DNA of 64,000 bases from Chryseosolibacter indicum (GCF_018598585.1 NZ_JAHESD010000008.1:62001-126000); one strand, 5' to 3'. Positions 34,169-43,684 are shown, counted from the first letter of the stretch. A program made the numbers and translations. The notes: generated by a model not told the origin, from the letters alone.

Positions 34169-34194
34169 GTATTACCCGAATCAACGGGTAGTAC
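34169..34194. promoter_or_regulatory. Inverted repeat upstream of the AraC-family gene
   Basis: GTATTACCCG (34169-34178) and CGGGTAGTAC (34185-34194) are complementary at nine of ten positions, six-base spacer. It lies about 50 bases before the AraC-family start. No T-run follows, so an operator is somewhat more likely than a terminator. Confidence 0.35.
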
Positions 34195-34242
34195 GCTCGT
34201 ATTTATCATTACTTTAGCATATTCTTGTCTAAATAAGTGATA

Positions 34243-35157
34243 ATGAAATCAGACACGATCAAAACGTTTAATCAGAAGGAATTCCTGAGCAAGTTTATGG
34301 GGCCTGCTCCTAAGCTCAGGAAGATGATTAAAGATGATCAGGGTCGTTTCTTTATGGTGCCGGTGCAGGATATGATCAAAATATCGCAGGTGCCCGTGCC
34401 TCCTACAAGAGCCACAACGCATACCCTGATTTATTTAACAGAGGGTGTCGCCAGCATGACAATTGGTTTTCAAAAGGTGAGGATCAGAAAAGATGAATGT
34501 CTTGTTGTGGCTGCAGGGCAGGTGTTCAGCTACGATAAACATGAGGTAAACAGAGGTTTCATTTCCAACTTTGATGATGATTTTCTGATCAGTCGTATTT
34601 CTGGTAAAGAGTTACTAAAGGAATTTGATTTTTTAAACATCTGGGGCAACCCTGTTATTAAACCAAAAGGCAATACTGTAAATTATATAAGGCAGACTCT
34701 GCAACGCGTGCTGGATGAATATCAGCATAACGGATTAACCAATGTTGCTCTTATTAAATCGTATTTTATTGCTGCGTTATGCGAGCTGAATACAGCCTAT
34801 CAGCCTATAGCAAAATCAGGAAGCCAGGTAGCTCTTACATTGGTGAACGGGTTTAAAGAAGCGATCCATAAGTATATTAAAGAAAAACATCATGTTGCTG
34901 ATTACGCATCGCTACTCCATGTTAGTCCGAATCATTTAAACAAAACTGTCAAGTCAGTAACAGGTAAGCCCGCATCAGCATGGATCAGTGAAACGTTAAT
35001 TACAGAGGCTAAAGTAATGCTTGTGCACACAGATCATTCTATTAGTGAGATTGCAACAGCACTTGGTGTTTATGATCAATCTTATTTCAGCAGGCTCTTT
35101 AAGAAATACGAAAAAGTTACACCACTTGAATACCGGAAAATGATTGATTTATCCTAA
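34243..35157 (+). CDS. AraC family transcriptional regulator
   Basis: A 304-residue regulator: an N-terminal cupin-like sensing domain (about 50-150; TRATTHTLIYLTEGVASMTI, DECLVVAAGQVFSYDKHEV) and a C-terminal double HTH with HVADYASLLHVSPNHLNKTV and SISEIATALGVYDQSYFSRL, FKKYEKVTPLEYRK. GTG at 34237 is in frame; ATG 34243 is the more likely start. It precedes two small membrane-protein genes on the same strand, its likely targets. Ligand unknown. Confidence 0.92.
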   Translation: MKSDTIKTFNQKEFLSKFMGPAPKLRKMIKDDQGRFFMVPVQDMIKISQVPVPPTRATTHTLIYLTEGVASMTIGFQKVRIRKDECLVVAAGQVFSYDKHEVNRGFISNFDDDFLISRISGKELLKEFDFLNIWGNPVIKPKGNTVNYIRQTLQRVLDEYQHNGLTNVALIKSYFIAALCELNTAYQPIAKSGSQVALTLVNGFKEAIHKYIKEKHHVADYASLLHVSPNHLNKTVKSVTGKPASAWISETLITEAKVMLVHTDHSISEIATALGVYDQSYFSRLFKKYEKVTPLEYRKMIDLS

Positions 35158-35225
35158 TTATTGAATTATCCATCCTAATACCTGCATGAACAGTTTCAGC
35201 ACTTTTGCAGGAATTGTAATTCAAT

Positions 35226-35690
35226 ATGTATCTAACCTTACTGGCATTTCATTCTGCTTTCCGATGGCTTGTTTTGCTTTCACTATGCGTGTCCATCTAC
35301 CAGGCCTTTAAAGGTGTAAGAAACAACAAACTGTTTTCAAAAAACGATAATGCATTAAGGCATTGGACAGCCACCATCGCACACATCCAACTTATCATCG
35401 GCATCTTGTTGTATACACAAAGTCCGATTGTAAAATACTTCTACAGCAACTGGCACGAAGCAGTAAATAACATCGACATGCTTTTCTTTTCTATCATCCA
35501 TTTCCTGTTAATGATATGTGCCATTGTTGTCGTTACCATTGGTTCAGCTTCTGCCAAACGAAAAGAAACCGATCACGAGAAATTCAAAACAATGCTTACG
35601 TGGTTCAGCGTAGCGCTTGTACTTATTATCATAGCAATACCCTGGCCGTTTTCACCATTGGCAAACAGACCTTATTTAAGACCACTATAA
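35226..35690 (+). CDS. Four-TM membrane protein of unknown function
   Basis: A 154-residue inner-membrane protein with about four TM helices. It begins MYLTLLAFHSAFRWLVLLSL, has ATIAHIQLIIGILLYTQSPI, and ends PWPFSPLANRPYLRPL. Histidines in helices 1, 2 and 3 (HSAFRW, HWTATIAHIQ, HFLLMI) resemble the heme-ligand spacing of small cytochrome-b-like proteins, but I cannot confirm heme binding. One base separates its stop from the next gene. Confidence 0.65.
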   Translation: MYLTLLAFHSAFRWLVLLSLCVSIYQAFKGVRNNKLFSKNDNALRHWTATIAHIQLIIGILLYTQSPIVKYFYSNWHEAVNNIDMLFFSIIHFLLMICAIVVVTIGSASAKRKETDHEKFKTMLTWFSVALVLIIIAIPWPFSPLANRPYLRPL

Positions 35691-35691
35691 C

Positions 35692-35997
35692 ATGATACAA
35701 CTTTTAACAACCAACATTGGCCGTCTACGCCTTCTCGCCATGCTCGAAGGCATATCACTTCTTGTACTGATTTTTATCGCCGTGCCCATAAAGCATTTTT
35801 ACGACAACCCGGCTTTGGTAAAAATGATAGGCCCCATTCACGGCGCCCTGTTCCTGCTTTTTGTTTTTAATACCTTGCACGTAGGTGTTGAACAACGTTG
35901 GCGGTTCGCCCAAACCACCTGGAAAGTTTTGCTCGCATGCTTTATCCCTTTCGGTACATTTTACATTGATTATAGGGTTTTAAGGAATTTGCGGTAG
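35692..35997 (+). CDS. DUF3817 family membrane protein
   Basis: A 101-residue protein with three TM helices and the DUF3817 signature: RLRLLAMLEGISLLVLIFIA, IGPIHGALFLLFVFNTLHVG and IPFGTFYIDYRVLR. Function is unknown; the family is found near many kinds of genes. It follows the four-TM protein gene closely and is probably in the same operon, which the AraC regulator may control. Confidence 0.85.
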   Translation: MIQLLTTNIGRLRLLAMLEGISLLVLIFIAVPIKHFYDNPALVKMIGPIHGALFLLFVFNTLHVGVEQRWRFAQTTWKVLLACFIPFGTFYIDYRVLRNLR

Positions 35998-36329
35998 CAC
36001 CGCTCCAGAGTAGCTACCGAGTGGCTTTAGATAAGCTATAGATGATCTCTCATATTCTCTCATTGTTTCCAGATGGTGTCTTATTAAGCACCCTTTTTCT
36101 CCCATGGTTCTCCCATTACCCTTCAGATAAGGCCAGTGTTTTATGAGATACCGTGCGATAAAATACACCGTTATGGAACAATCACTAGGGCCACCCTCCA
36201 CCTACTCTGCGGCTACACTAACCTCATTGCTTATACGATTCAAGGATGGGCATTCGTGATCGGGCTTTCACTTTTGGGAAATATCCGGGCAAAGTTAATT
36301 TCAGCTTTCAATATCAAACATCTGCTACA
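35998..36329. other. Gene-free convergent gap
   Basis: 332 bases between the convergent DUF3817 and lysC genes. I see no credible gene, no clear terminator hairpin and no repeat. A 65-codon frame at 36136-36333 has no recognisable feature and is likely chance. Confidence 0.6.
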
Positions 36330-37580
36330 CTAAAGTTTTACAAGCACCTGCAATGTAGAGCGTGAGACTTGCTCCATTAGCGCTCCTTTCATGTGGTGGT
36401 ATTTTTCGAAGGTTTTGGCGTCGTAGTTTTTTACTGTAATCAGTGTAAGGCCAGTGTTGTAGTACACTTCAAAATGCTCATGTAATCTTTTGATCAAGGC
36501 CGCTATCTTATCCTGCCTGAAGTCAATACAAAACGAGAATGAGATAGCCGAGTTTTGCATTACATTGATCCTTAGGTTCAATTCCGATAAGGTAGAGAAG
36601 ATACTTCGCATCTGATCTTCCGATACAAAAGTGTAGTCGGTGACCTTACAGGATACCAGGCACTGGTTGTCCTTAAAAACAATGAGGGGGGGAAGGTGAT
36701 CTATTTTGCATTCATGAATTTTTGTGCCAGGAAGGGAAGGGTCATCGAAGTTCTTTACATAGAGCGGAATACCTTTATTTGCTAGGGGTTTAATTGTTTT
36801 GGGATGTATTACAGACGCGCCATAATAGGTCATTTCGGCTGCCTCTTTAAAAGGCAGTTCATCAAATACAATTGCAGCGTCCGGAACTCTTTTAGGGTCA
36901 ACGTTCATCACACCCGGCACATCTTTCCAAATGGTTACAGATTGAGCATGAAGGCATGATGCAAAGATGGCTGCGGTAAAGTCAGACCCGTCTCTTCCCA
37001 ACGTGGTTGTAAGTCCTTCTCTGCTTCTGCCAATGAAACCTTGTGTTAATATGATTTTCTTTCGTTGCAGAATCGTAGGAATCTGCTGCATCTTTTCTTC
37101 TGTGGCTTCCCAATCTATTTTGCCTTCGCGATAGGTGCTATCAGTAACAATAAAATTTCTGGCGTCAAGCCATTCAGCAATAAGTTGCTGGTTAAGGAGG
37201 TAGCGGTGAACAATAATGGTAGAGATTACTTCGCCCAGTGAGACGACCTGGTCATATTGCTGATCGTCTGCCCGTTTCTTCTTTAGCTCATTTATAAGCG
37301 TAGCAAATACATCGTCAATATCTTTCCATACCGGGTGCAGCTCCAGGAAGAGCTCGCGCATAATATCGTAATGATACTTTTTCAGCTTGTCAATTTCAGC
37401 GAGGTAATTCTGATTGGCGTAATAAAGGCTTAATATTTTCTCAAGAGCATTTGTGGTTTTGCCCATTGCCGAAACAACAATAATAAGGGGATGTTGGGTG
37501 TAAGTATGTAGAATAGCCGCTACATTCTTAACGCCTTCTGCATCTTTAACAGAAGCTCCTCCAAACTTAAAAACTTTCAT
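36330..37580 (-). CDS. lysC: Aspartate kinase (monofunctional)
   Basis: A 416-residue aspartokinase. MKVFKFGGASVKD is the ATP/aspartate-binding start, TTLGRDGSDFTAAIFASCL and WKDVPGVMNVDPKRVPDA are the catalytic core, and the C-terminal about 130 residues are two ACT-like regulatory domains (LVSCKVTDYTFVSEDQM, LNLRINVMQNSAISF). It phosphorylates L-aspartate, the first step to lysine, threonine and methionine, and is usually feedback-inhibited through ACT. It lies head to head with fbp, 53 bases apart. Confidence 0.95.
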   Translation of the reverse strand: MKVFKFGGASVKDAEGVKNVAAILHTYTQHPLIIVVSAMGKTTNALEKILSLYYANQNYLAEIDKLKKYHYDIMRELFLELHPVWKDIDDVFATLINELKKKRADDQQYDQVVSLGEVISTIIVHRYLLNQQLIAEWLDARNFIVTDSTYREGKIDWEATEEKMQQIPTILQRKKIILTQGFIGRSREGLTTTLGRDGSDFTAAIFASCLHAQSVTIWKDVPGVMNVDPKRVPDAAIVFDELPFKEAAEMTYYGASVIHPKTIKPLANKGIPLYVKNFDDPSLPGTKIHECKIDHLPPLIVFKDNQCLVSCKVTDYTFVSEDQMRSIFSTLSELNLRINVMQNSAISFSFCIDFRQDKIAALIKRLHEHFEVYYNTGLTLITVKNYDAKTFEKYHHMKGALMEQVSRSTLQVLVKL

Positions 37581-37633
37581 TTATAGTGTTCTAAATCGAT
37601 TGCATCTTAACTTTACAACATAATCCTAAGACC

Positions 37634-38647
37634 ATGATGAAGACAAATTCAACCAGTATTGAAACCTCGCGCATAGCTCAACCCATAGGTTCAGCGCTTG
37701 ATCGTTTCATAAAAAACAATCAGAACCAGTTTCAGTATGCCAGTGGTGAGTTGTCGCAGATCTTAAGAGACATTGCACTCGCCTCGAAGGTAGTAAATCG
37801 TGAGGTAAACAAAGCAGGACTTATCGATATTATGGGAGCTGTAGGATCTACAAATATGGCAGGCGATCAACAGCAGAAGCTCGACGTGCTCGCTAACATT
37901 CGCTTTACAAGAGCACTAGCAAAAGGAGGCGAAGTAGCCGCTCTGATCTCAGAAGAATCAGAGACTTATGTAGATTTGAATAACGATGGCAAATATGTAA
38001 TTGCTATCGATCCCCTGGACGGATCGTCCAATATCGATGTTAATGTTTCGATAGGTACAATTTTCTCGGTGTACAGAAGGAAGAGCCCTGCAGGCCTACC
38101 TATCCAGGAGGAGGATATTTTACAGAAAGGATCAGAACAGGTTGCGGCGGGTTATATTCTGTATGGATCATCAACTATGCTTGTATACACAACAGGTTAT
38201 GGCGTTAATGGTTTTACTTATGAGCCAAGTCTGGGTGAATATTTTCTATCGCACCCGGATATGCAGATGCCTGATAATGGAAAGATTTACTCTATTAATG
38301 AAGGATTATCAAACTCCTTTGATACTTCTGTGAAGGAATATCTAAACGATTGTAAAGAAAAAGCTTTTACTGCGAGGTATATCGGTTCTTTGGTAGCAGA
38401 CTTCCATCGAAACTTATTAAAAGGAGGCATTTATATTTATCCGCCTACAGCTAAAGATCCTAAAGGAAAACTGCGTCTTATGTATGAGTGTAATGCGTTG
38501 GCTTTTGTTGCAGAGCAGGCAGGGGGCAAAGCATCAGACGGAAGAGGCGGAAGGATATTGGATATTCAACCTACAGGGTTACATCAGCGAACACCATTCT
38601 TTGTGGGCTCTAAGCACATGGTCGAGCATGCTGAGCGCTTTGCTTAA
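37634..38647 (+). CDS. fbp: Class 1 fructose-1,6-bisphosphatase
   Basis: A 337-residue FBPase. The substrate and metal motifs are [18 protein letters not shown], the acidic pair in SEESETYVD and [38 protein letters not shown] completes the fold. It removes the C1 phosphate of fructose 1,6-bisphosphate for gluconeogenesis. The terminator at 38661-38694 ends the gene. Confidence 0.96.
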   Translation: MMKTNSTSIETSRIAQPIGSALDRFIKNNQNQFQYASGELSQILRDIALASKVVNREVNKAGLIDIMGAVGSTNMAGDQQQKLDVLANIRFTRALAKGGEVAALISEESETYVDLNNDGKYVIAIDPLDGSSNIDVNVSIGTIFSVYRRKSPAGLPIQEEDILQKGSEQVAAGYILYGSSTMLVYTTGYGVNGFTYEPSLGEYFLSHPDMQMPDNGKIYSINEGLSNSFDTSVKEYLNDCKEKAFTARYIGSLVADFHRNLLKGGIYIYPPTAKDPKGKLRLMYECNALAFVAEQAGGKASDGRGGRILDIQPTGLHQRTPFFVGSKHMVEHAERFA

Positions 38648-38660
38648 TTTTGATAAATTT

Positions 38661-38694
38661 AAGAGAAGAGTTAACGAAAATTAACTCTTCTCTT
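38661..38694. terminator. Bidirectional terminator overlapping the end of the DUF5606 gene
   Basis: AAGAGAAGAGTTAA (38661-38674) pairs perfectly over 14 bp with TTAACTCTTCTCTT (38681-38694), loop of six. Its right arm encodes the last codons and stop of the DUF5606 gene on the minus strand, and the left arm ends fbp transcription on the + strand. Confidence 0.8.
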
Positions 38695-39130
38695 CTTTTG
38701 TTCCTTCTTTTTCGGTTGTTTCTGCTTCCTCGTTATCAGTAATAACTTCAGGGGCAAATTTGAGAATGAGCTCGTACCATTTTACAAGCTTCTTCATGTC
38801 TGAAGTGTAAACACGGCTTTCGTCAAAATCTGGTAACACTGATTTGAGAAATGCTTTTAATTCAGAAGCATCAGAATTAGTGTCAACACCAAGGTCATTG
38901 TTATATTCCTTGTGAATTCTTTTCAAAATCTCCAATAAGGAAACAGTACCTTCTTTCGAAGTAGTGTAGATTGAAATCTCATTTAACAAGGATAATCTAT
39001 GGCTGCTGGTAGCTACCATTTTGGTTTTAGTATCATCCAGAGATTCTAGTATTACACCAGATTTTGTTGGAGCTACTACTTTAAACAATCCTCCTTTACC
39101 ACTTACAGTTGCTATTTCAGATAACTTCAT
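38681..39130 (-). CDS. DUF5606 family protein
   Basis: A 149-residue soluble protein starting MKLSEIATVSGKGGLFKVVA; the run SGVILESLDDTKTKMVATSS, HRLSLLNEISIYT matches DUF5606, a family restricted to Bacteroidota as far as I know. A helical middle (about 60-125) is followed by an acidic, Glu-rich tail. An ATG at 39151 is in frame but the family starts at 39130. It follows engB closely on the same strand, 32 bases, so co-transcribed. Function unknown. Confidence 0.78.
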   Translation of the reverse strand: MKLSEIATVSGKGGLFKVVAPTKSGVILESLDDTKTKMVATSSHRLSLLNEISIYTTSKEGTVSLLEILKRIHKEYNNDLGVDTNSDASELKAFLKSVLPDFDESRVYTSDMKKLVKWYELILKFAPEVITDNEEAETTEKEGTKEEKS

Positions 39131-39162
39131 AATCGTTGTTTGGGGCGGCAAACTAAAACATT

Positions 39163-39762
39163 TTAAGCATTATCTGCTAATGCATTTTCGATAAATAACA
39201 GTAAGTCGTCTTTGCCGGTTTTCTCTGTTGCGGAGGTGACCAGGAGTGATGGCAACTCAGACCAGGTGCGTTTTAACGTAGCCGAATAAACACTTATATT
39301 TTTGTTAAGTTGATTTCGGGTAAGCTTATCGGCTTTTGTAAAAACAAGGCAGAGTGGAATTTCTTTTGAGCCGCACCACTGAATAAACTCAAGGTCTATT
39401 TTCTGTGGTTCAAGTCTTACATCAATAAGAATGAACAGGCAATAGAGGTTTTCTCTTTTTAGAATATACTGTTCAATCATTTTTCCGAAACCTTGTCTTT
39501 TGTCACGGCTAACACTTGCATATCCATAACCAGGCAAATCTACCAGATACCAATTACTGTTTATTATAAAGTGATTAATTGTTTGGGTCTTACCAGGCTT
39601 GCCCGATGTTTTGGCAAGGTTTCTGCGGCTTGTAAGCATATTGATAAGCGACGACTTGCCTACATTAGACCTTCCAATAAATGCAAATTCCGGTTTATCG
39701 GGCGGCGGACATTTACTTACATCTGCATGACTAGATACAAACTCGGCATTTTTAATTTCCAT
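39163..39762 (-). CDS. engB: Ribosome biogenesis GTPase YihA/YsxC (EngB)
   Basis: A 199-residue TrmE-Era-EngA-EngB-type GTPase. G1 is GRSNVGKS (30-37), G3 is DLPGYGYA, and G4 is TKAD (FTKADKLTR). The KPGKTQTINHF switch region is typical of EngB. It is needed for 50S subunit assembly. Followed on the same strand by the DUF5606 gene. Confidence 0.96.
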   Translation of the reverse strand: MEIKNAEFVSSHADVSKCPPPDKPEFAFIGRSNVGKSSLINMLTSRRNLAKTSGKPGKTQTINHFIINSNWYLVDLPGYGYASVSRDKRQGFGKMIEQYILKRENLYCLFILIDVRLEPQKIDLEFIQWCGSKEIPLCLVFTKADKLTRNQLNKNISVYSATLKRTWSELPSLLVTSATEKTGKDDLLLFIENALADNA

Positions 39763-39917
39763 AAAGCAGATAGCTTAAAGTAAAGATTGAAGGGCAAAAT
39801 ACTAATAATGTAAGGTTCGTGTAGCTTATGCAGACAATTTTAACGTGTGAGTGCTGCTTTTTTCGTATATTGCTAATATTTTTTGATTTCTAACTTTTAT
39901 TGTTAATTTTTTAAGCG

Positions 39918-42170
39918 ATGTCCAGTATCCGTGTACTGATTTTTTCAGCTTTTACACTGGCGCTCCTAAACCCCGCATTTGGTCAGCAAGACAACAAAGA
40001 ACTGGCTAAACAATATATGGAGCAGGCAGAATTGATTCTCGAAGCAACGAAAGCTTTGGATGACGCGCGGGATAATATGGTAACAGCAGCTGACCTTGAT
40101 ACAACGTTGTTGAAGGCAAACTACGGTGCGGCCCATCTCCATTTAATTACGATTAATAAGAATCTTGCAGTAAAATACCTGATGCGTGTTTATCGCCAAG
40201 ACCCAAACTACAGGTTTGATCTGGAGTACTGGATCGGGAAGAGCTATCAATATGGTCTGGAGTTCGACAAGGCAATTGATTTTTATAATCGTTATAAACG
40301 TAAATTACAACAAAAGTCCAATTACCAGGGTAAGGATAAAGTTGCAGTAACTACCGTTGACCGCGCTATTTTTGAATGTGAGAACGGGAAGAACTTCGTA
40401 TCTAATCCAAAAAACTTTTCTATAGTTAATATAGGAAGAGAAATCAATTCTGAATACGATGATTATGCTCCTGTGTTTAATGAAGCAGGAACTGAAATAG
40501 TTTTTACAACCAGAAGAAAAGACGGCAACTTGAATGAAAACGTGGCGGATGACAACAAGCCGTGGGAAGATATTTTTTACGCAACAAAGTCAGGCAAAAA
40601 TTGGAATTATGCGAAGAATATTGCTGCGCCAGTAAACAGCCCTACACATGACTCGAACCTAGCAATGTCAGCTGACGGTAGTTTACTATTTAAATATACC
40701 GATAATAATGGGGGAGATATTTACTACTCAGAAAGACAAGCGGATGGAACGTGGAGTATGCCAATTCCCCTTCCTGGGATTATCAATTCCAGTTATGAAG
40801 AGAAATCAATTTCTATTTCCAAGGATGAAAAGACTTTATACTTCTCAAGTAACAGACCTGGCGGATTTGGAGGTTTAGATATTTATAAGGCTACCAAAGA
40901 TACCAAAGGCAATTGGACCTACGTGAAGAACCTTGGACCAAAGATTAATACTGAGTTTGATGATGACGGTCCTTTCATTGATTATGATGGGGTTACTTTG
41001 TATTTCTCAAGTAAAGGCCATAAGGGTATGGGTGGTCATGATATTTTCAAAGCTACTGCGCTTAACAATAACGATTGGAGCGATCCTGAAAATTTAGGTT
41101 ATCCTATAAACACACCTGATGATGACGTGTTCTTTATTAGTTCACCAGATGGTAAAACTGCTTATTACTCGTCGTTACGGGATGATGGAATGGGGTACCA
41201 GGACATATACATTATTACAATTCCCGATGGATTAAAAAACACTGAACCTGTTTCAGCAAAAGAATCAACATCAGAAAAGAAAAACGAAGTAACTACAGCG
41301 TCTAACAACCAGACACCTGCAAAGACAGAACCCGTTAAAACAGAACCCCTTAAAATAGAGCCTGCGAAAACAGATCCTGTTAAAACAGAACCGATAAAAA
41401 CAGAGCCTAAGGTAGAGCCAACAAATACGGTGGCGAAAGATGAACCTAAAACGCAACCTGTTAATACAGAACCGAAGAATACAACAGCGCCGAAAGCAGA
41501 ACCACAAAAAACGCAGCCTGCGACGGAACCTCAGAAGGCATTGATACCAATGAAGTATGTAGTTACTGTGGTAGATGCGGAGGGTCATCCGGTAAGTGCT
41601 AAGGTAAGAATGCAGGGTCTTAAGGATAATGTAATTGTAAAGTCTACTACACCTCAATCAGGTACGTATGAGTTTTCAGTAACAAGTAAAACACCTAAAG
41701 ACTATCGCCTCTCAATAGAAGCTGATGGTTTTGTATTCGTTAATGAGAATGTTAAGCTTGGCGGGGCCGCTACAGAAGAAAAAGTACAGGGCAGAACAAT
41801 ACAAATGAGAAAGCTTACGGTGGGAGTAACTTCTATATTAAGAAACATCTACTTCGACTTTGATAAAGCAACTTTCAAAACAGAGTCTTATGGTGAGCTA
41901 AACAAGCTTGAAGCGATGCTTCGCCAAAATTCAAATGTAATGGTGGAAATTGGCGGACATACAGATGGTGTTGGTAGTGTAGCTTACAATACTTTCTTAT
42001 CGCGGAAGCGTGCTGAAGCTGTTAAGGATTTCCTTGTTAAAAAAGGTATTGATGCACGCAGGGTGAAAGCTGTCGGTTACGGGAAAACAAAACCACTGGC
42101 AAGTAACGATGACGAAGAGGAGGGAAGAGAGCTTAATCGCCGCGTAGAATTCAAGGTTCTCTCTAATTAG
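39918..42170 (+). CDS. OmpA-family protein with TPR, PD40, CRD and OmpA domains (PorE-like)
   Basis: A 750-residue exported protein. Order: signal peptide (1-23, ending FGQ); a TPR-like helical region (about 25-150); PD40/WD40-like repeats (about 165-435; DDYAPVFNEAGTEIVFTTRR, FSSNRPGGFGGLDIYKA, FSSKGHKGMGGHDIFKA); a Lys/Thr/Glu/Pro linker of KTEPVK-type repeats (about 438-540); a carboxypeptidase-regulatory-like domain (about 545-635); and a peptidoglycan-binding OmpA domain (about 640-750) with NIYFDFDKATF and VEIGGHTDGVGS. This is the architecture reported for PorE of the type IX secretion system, but many Bacteroidota paralogues share it, so the identity is unproven. Confidence 0.85.
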   Translation: MSSIRVLIFSAFTLALLNPAFGQQDNKELAKQYMEQAELILEATKALDDARDNMVTAADLDTTLLKANYGAAHLHLITINKNLAVKYLMRVYRQDPNYRFDLEYWIGKSYQYGLEFDKAIDFYNRYKRKLQQKSNYQGKDKVAVTTVDRAIFECENGKNFVSNPKNFSIVNIGREINSEYDDYAPVFNEAGTEIVFTTRRKDGNLNENVADDNKPWEDIFYATKSGKNWNYAKNIAAPVNSPTHDSNLAMSADGSLLFKYTDNNGGDIYYSERQADGTWSMPIPLPGIINSSYEEKSISISKDEKTLYFSSNRPGGFGGLDIYKATKDTKGNWTYVKNLGPKINTEFDDDGPFIDYDGVTLYFSSKGHKGMGGHDIFKATALNNNDWSDPENLGYPINTPDDDVFFISSPDGKTAYYSSLRDDGMGYQDIYIITIPDGLKNTEPVSAKESTSEKKNEVTTASNNQTPAKTEPVKTEPLKIEPAKTDPVKTEPIKTEPKVEPTNTVAKDEPKTQPVNTEPKNTTAPKAEPQKTQPATEPQKALIPMKYVVTVVDAEGHPVSAKVRMQGLKDNVIVKSTTPQSGTYEFSVTSKTPKDYRLSIEADGFVFVNENVKLGGAATEEKVQGRTIQMRKLTVGVTSILRNIYFDFDKATFKTESYGELNKLEAMLRQNSNVMVEIGGHTDGVGSVAYNTFLSRKRAEAVKDFLVKKGIDARRVKAVGYGKTKPLASNDDEEEGRELNRRVEFKVLSN

Positions 42171-42266
42171 AAAGTGCTTGTTCAAGAAGTCTAATAACTG
42201 AATAATTTCTTTCATAAGTCTAAACCCTCTAACTTGAGGCCTGTTTTATATTCTTAAGTAGAGGGA

Positions 42267-42989
42267 ATGGCAGTTTTACCATATAAACAAGATCAGGCTG
42301 GTAAGAAACAGCAGGTGGCTAAGATGTTTGATAACATTAGTCACCGTTATGATTTTTTAAATCACTTTTTAAGTCTTGGTATTGATAAGGGTTGGCGCAA
42401 AAAGGCCATAAACACCCTTAGAGCCATCCGTCCAAAGGTTATTCTTGATGTTGCCACTGGTACTGGCGATTTTGCCCTTCAGGCACTCTCTTTAAATCCT
42501 GAAAAGGTTATAGGTGTAGATATATCAGAAGGCATGCTAGAAGTAGGTCGAAAAAAGATCCAAAAACTGGGGTTGTCGCATATTGTCGAGTTAAAAGGCG
42601 GAGATTCGGAAAATCTTGGTTTTGAAGAAAATAAATTCGATGCTGTCACCGTTGCTTTTGGAGTCAGGAATTTCGAGAACCTTGAAAAAGGATTAACAGA
42701 GATACACCGTGTGTTGAAAAGCGAGGGTATGATTGTTGTACTCGAATTTTCCAGACCAAGGGCTTTTCCATTTAAACAGGTTTATAGTTTTTATTTTAAA
42801 CACATTTTACCTAAAGTGGGCCGTCTGATAAGCAAGGATAGTGCTGCATATACCTACTTGCCTGAATCAGTCGAGGCCTTCCCTGATGGAGAAGCATTTC
42901 AAAACATCCTGACAAAAGTTGGATTTAAAGACACTACATGCAGACCATTGACGTTCGGAATCAGCACAATCTATACTGGAAGAAAATAG
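42267..42989 (+). CDS. ubiE: Demethylmenaquinone methyltransferase UbiE/MenG
   Basis: A 240-residue SAM-dependent methyltransferase. The SAM motif is ILDVATGTGDFALQAL; KMFDNISHRYDFLNHFLSLG, FDAVTVAFGVRNFENLEKGL and VLEFSRPRAFPFKQVYSFYF are the UbiE family signatures. It methylates demethylmenaquinone to menaquinone, the main respiratory quinone of Bacteroidota. Its 3' end overlaps the porT gene by 52 bases, a pairing often seen in this phylum. Confidence 0.95.
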   Translation: MAVLPYKQDQAGKKQQVAKMFDNISHRYDFLNHFLSLGIDKGWRKKAINTLRAIRPKVILDVATGTGDFALQALSLNPEKVIGVDISEGMLEVGRKKIQKLGLSHIVELKGGDSENLGFEENKFDAVTVAFGVRNFENLEKGLTEIHRVLKSEGMIVVLEFSRPRAFPFKQVYSFYFKHILPKVGRLISKDSAAYTYLPESVEAFPDGEAFQNILTKVGFKDTTCRPLTFGISTIYTGRK

Positions 42990-43684
42990 TATTACTTATT
43001 GGTGTATTTGTTCTTTGTCTCTCAACTGTTAGCCAAGCACAAAGAACACGTTGGGTTCAAAAAAACAATCCCAACTACGATGACAGAAAATTTACTTATG
43101 GTTTTCTTATCGGTATACATTCAAGCTCATACAGGGTTAAATACTCTGATCGTTTTGTAACCCCCGCATTTGATACAGTATATTCAGTAGATGCAAAATG
43201 GTCTCCTGGTTTTGCGCTTGGGTTCATTGTTAATTACAAGCTTGCTGACTTTTTTGATCTTCGTTTAACTCCCTCGGTGGCTTTTCTTGAAAATAAGTTG
43301 ACATATCGTTTTACAGATGAGACAAAAACGCACGAGGAAGTTGTAGAAACATCTATGGTAGAAATTCCCCTGTTGCTCAAGTATAAATCGGAGCGAAGAG
43401 GTAATGTTAGAATGTATATGATTGGGGGAGTGAAGCCGAGTATAGAAGTGTCAGGAAAGAAGCAAGAAGAGAACGTTACAGGATCGCTAGAAGTAACAGG
43501 TTCAAACCTTAGTCTAGACTTTGGCTTTGGCTTCGATCTTTATTATCCCCTTTTTAAATTTTCACCAGAAATACGGTTCTCAAAAGGTATGGTGGATATT
43601 CTGGATAACAAAAATAATAGCCTTGGCCAACCCCTTAACCGTCTAAGTACCAATACAATTACTGTCTACTTCTTATTTCAATAA
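42938..43684 (+). CDS. porT: PorT family outer-membrane protein (type IX secretion)
   Basis: A 248-residue protein: a signal sequence preceded by a short N-region (KKIVLLIGVFVLCLSTVSQA, cut before QRTRW), then an eight-strand-like barrel with FTYGFLIGIHSSSYRVKYSD, FALGFIVNYKLADFFDLRLT and SLDFGFGFDLYYPLFKFSPE, and a final TITVYFLFQ strand. These match PorT, required for type IX secretion and gliding. The only in-frame ATG for this signal peptide is 42938, inside ubiE. No other secretion gene of that system except possibly the PorE-like gene is near. Confidence 0.88.
   Translation: MQTIDVRNQHNLYWKKIVLLIGVFVLCLSTVSQAQRTRWVQKNNPNYDDRKFTYGFLIGIHSSSYRVKYSDRFVTPAFDTVYSVDAKWSPGFALGFIVNYKLADFFDLRLTPSVAFLENKLTYRFTDETKTHEEVVETSMVEIPLLLKYKSERRGNVRMYMIGGVKPSIEVSGKKQEENVTGSLEVTGSNLSLDFGFGFDLYYPLFKFSPEIRFSKGMVDILDNKNNSLGQPLNRLSTNTITVYFLFQ

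Noticed and set aside
36136-36333. 65-codon + frame in the DUF3817-lysC gap
   Set aside because: No signal peptide, TM pattern or motif; overlaps the lysC stop on the other strand.
41271-41657. Open minus-strand frame of 128 codons inside the PorE-like gene
   Set aside because: It is antisense to the KTEP-repeat linker; the Arg, Phe and Cys-rich translation follows from the repetitive sense codons.
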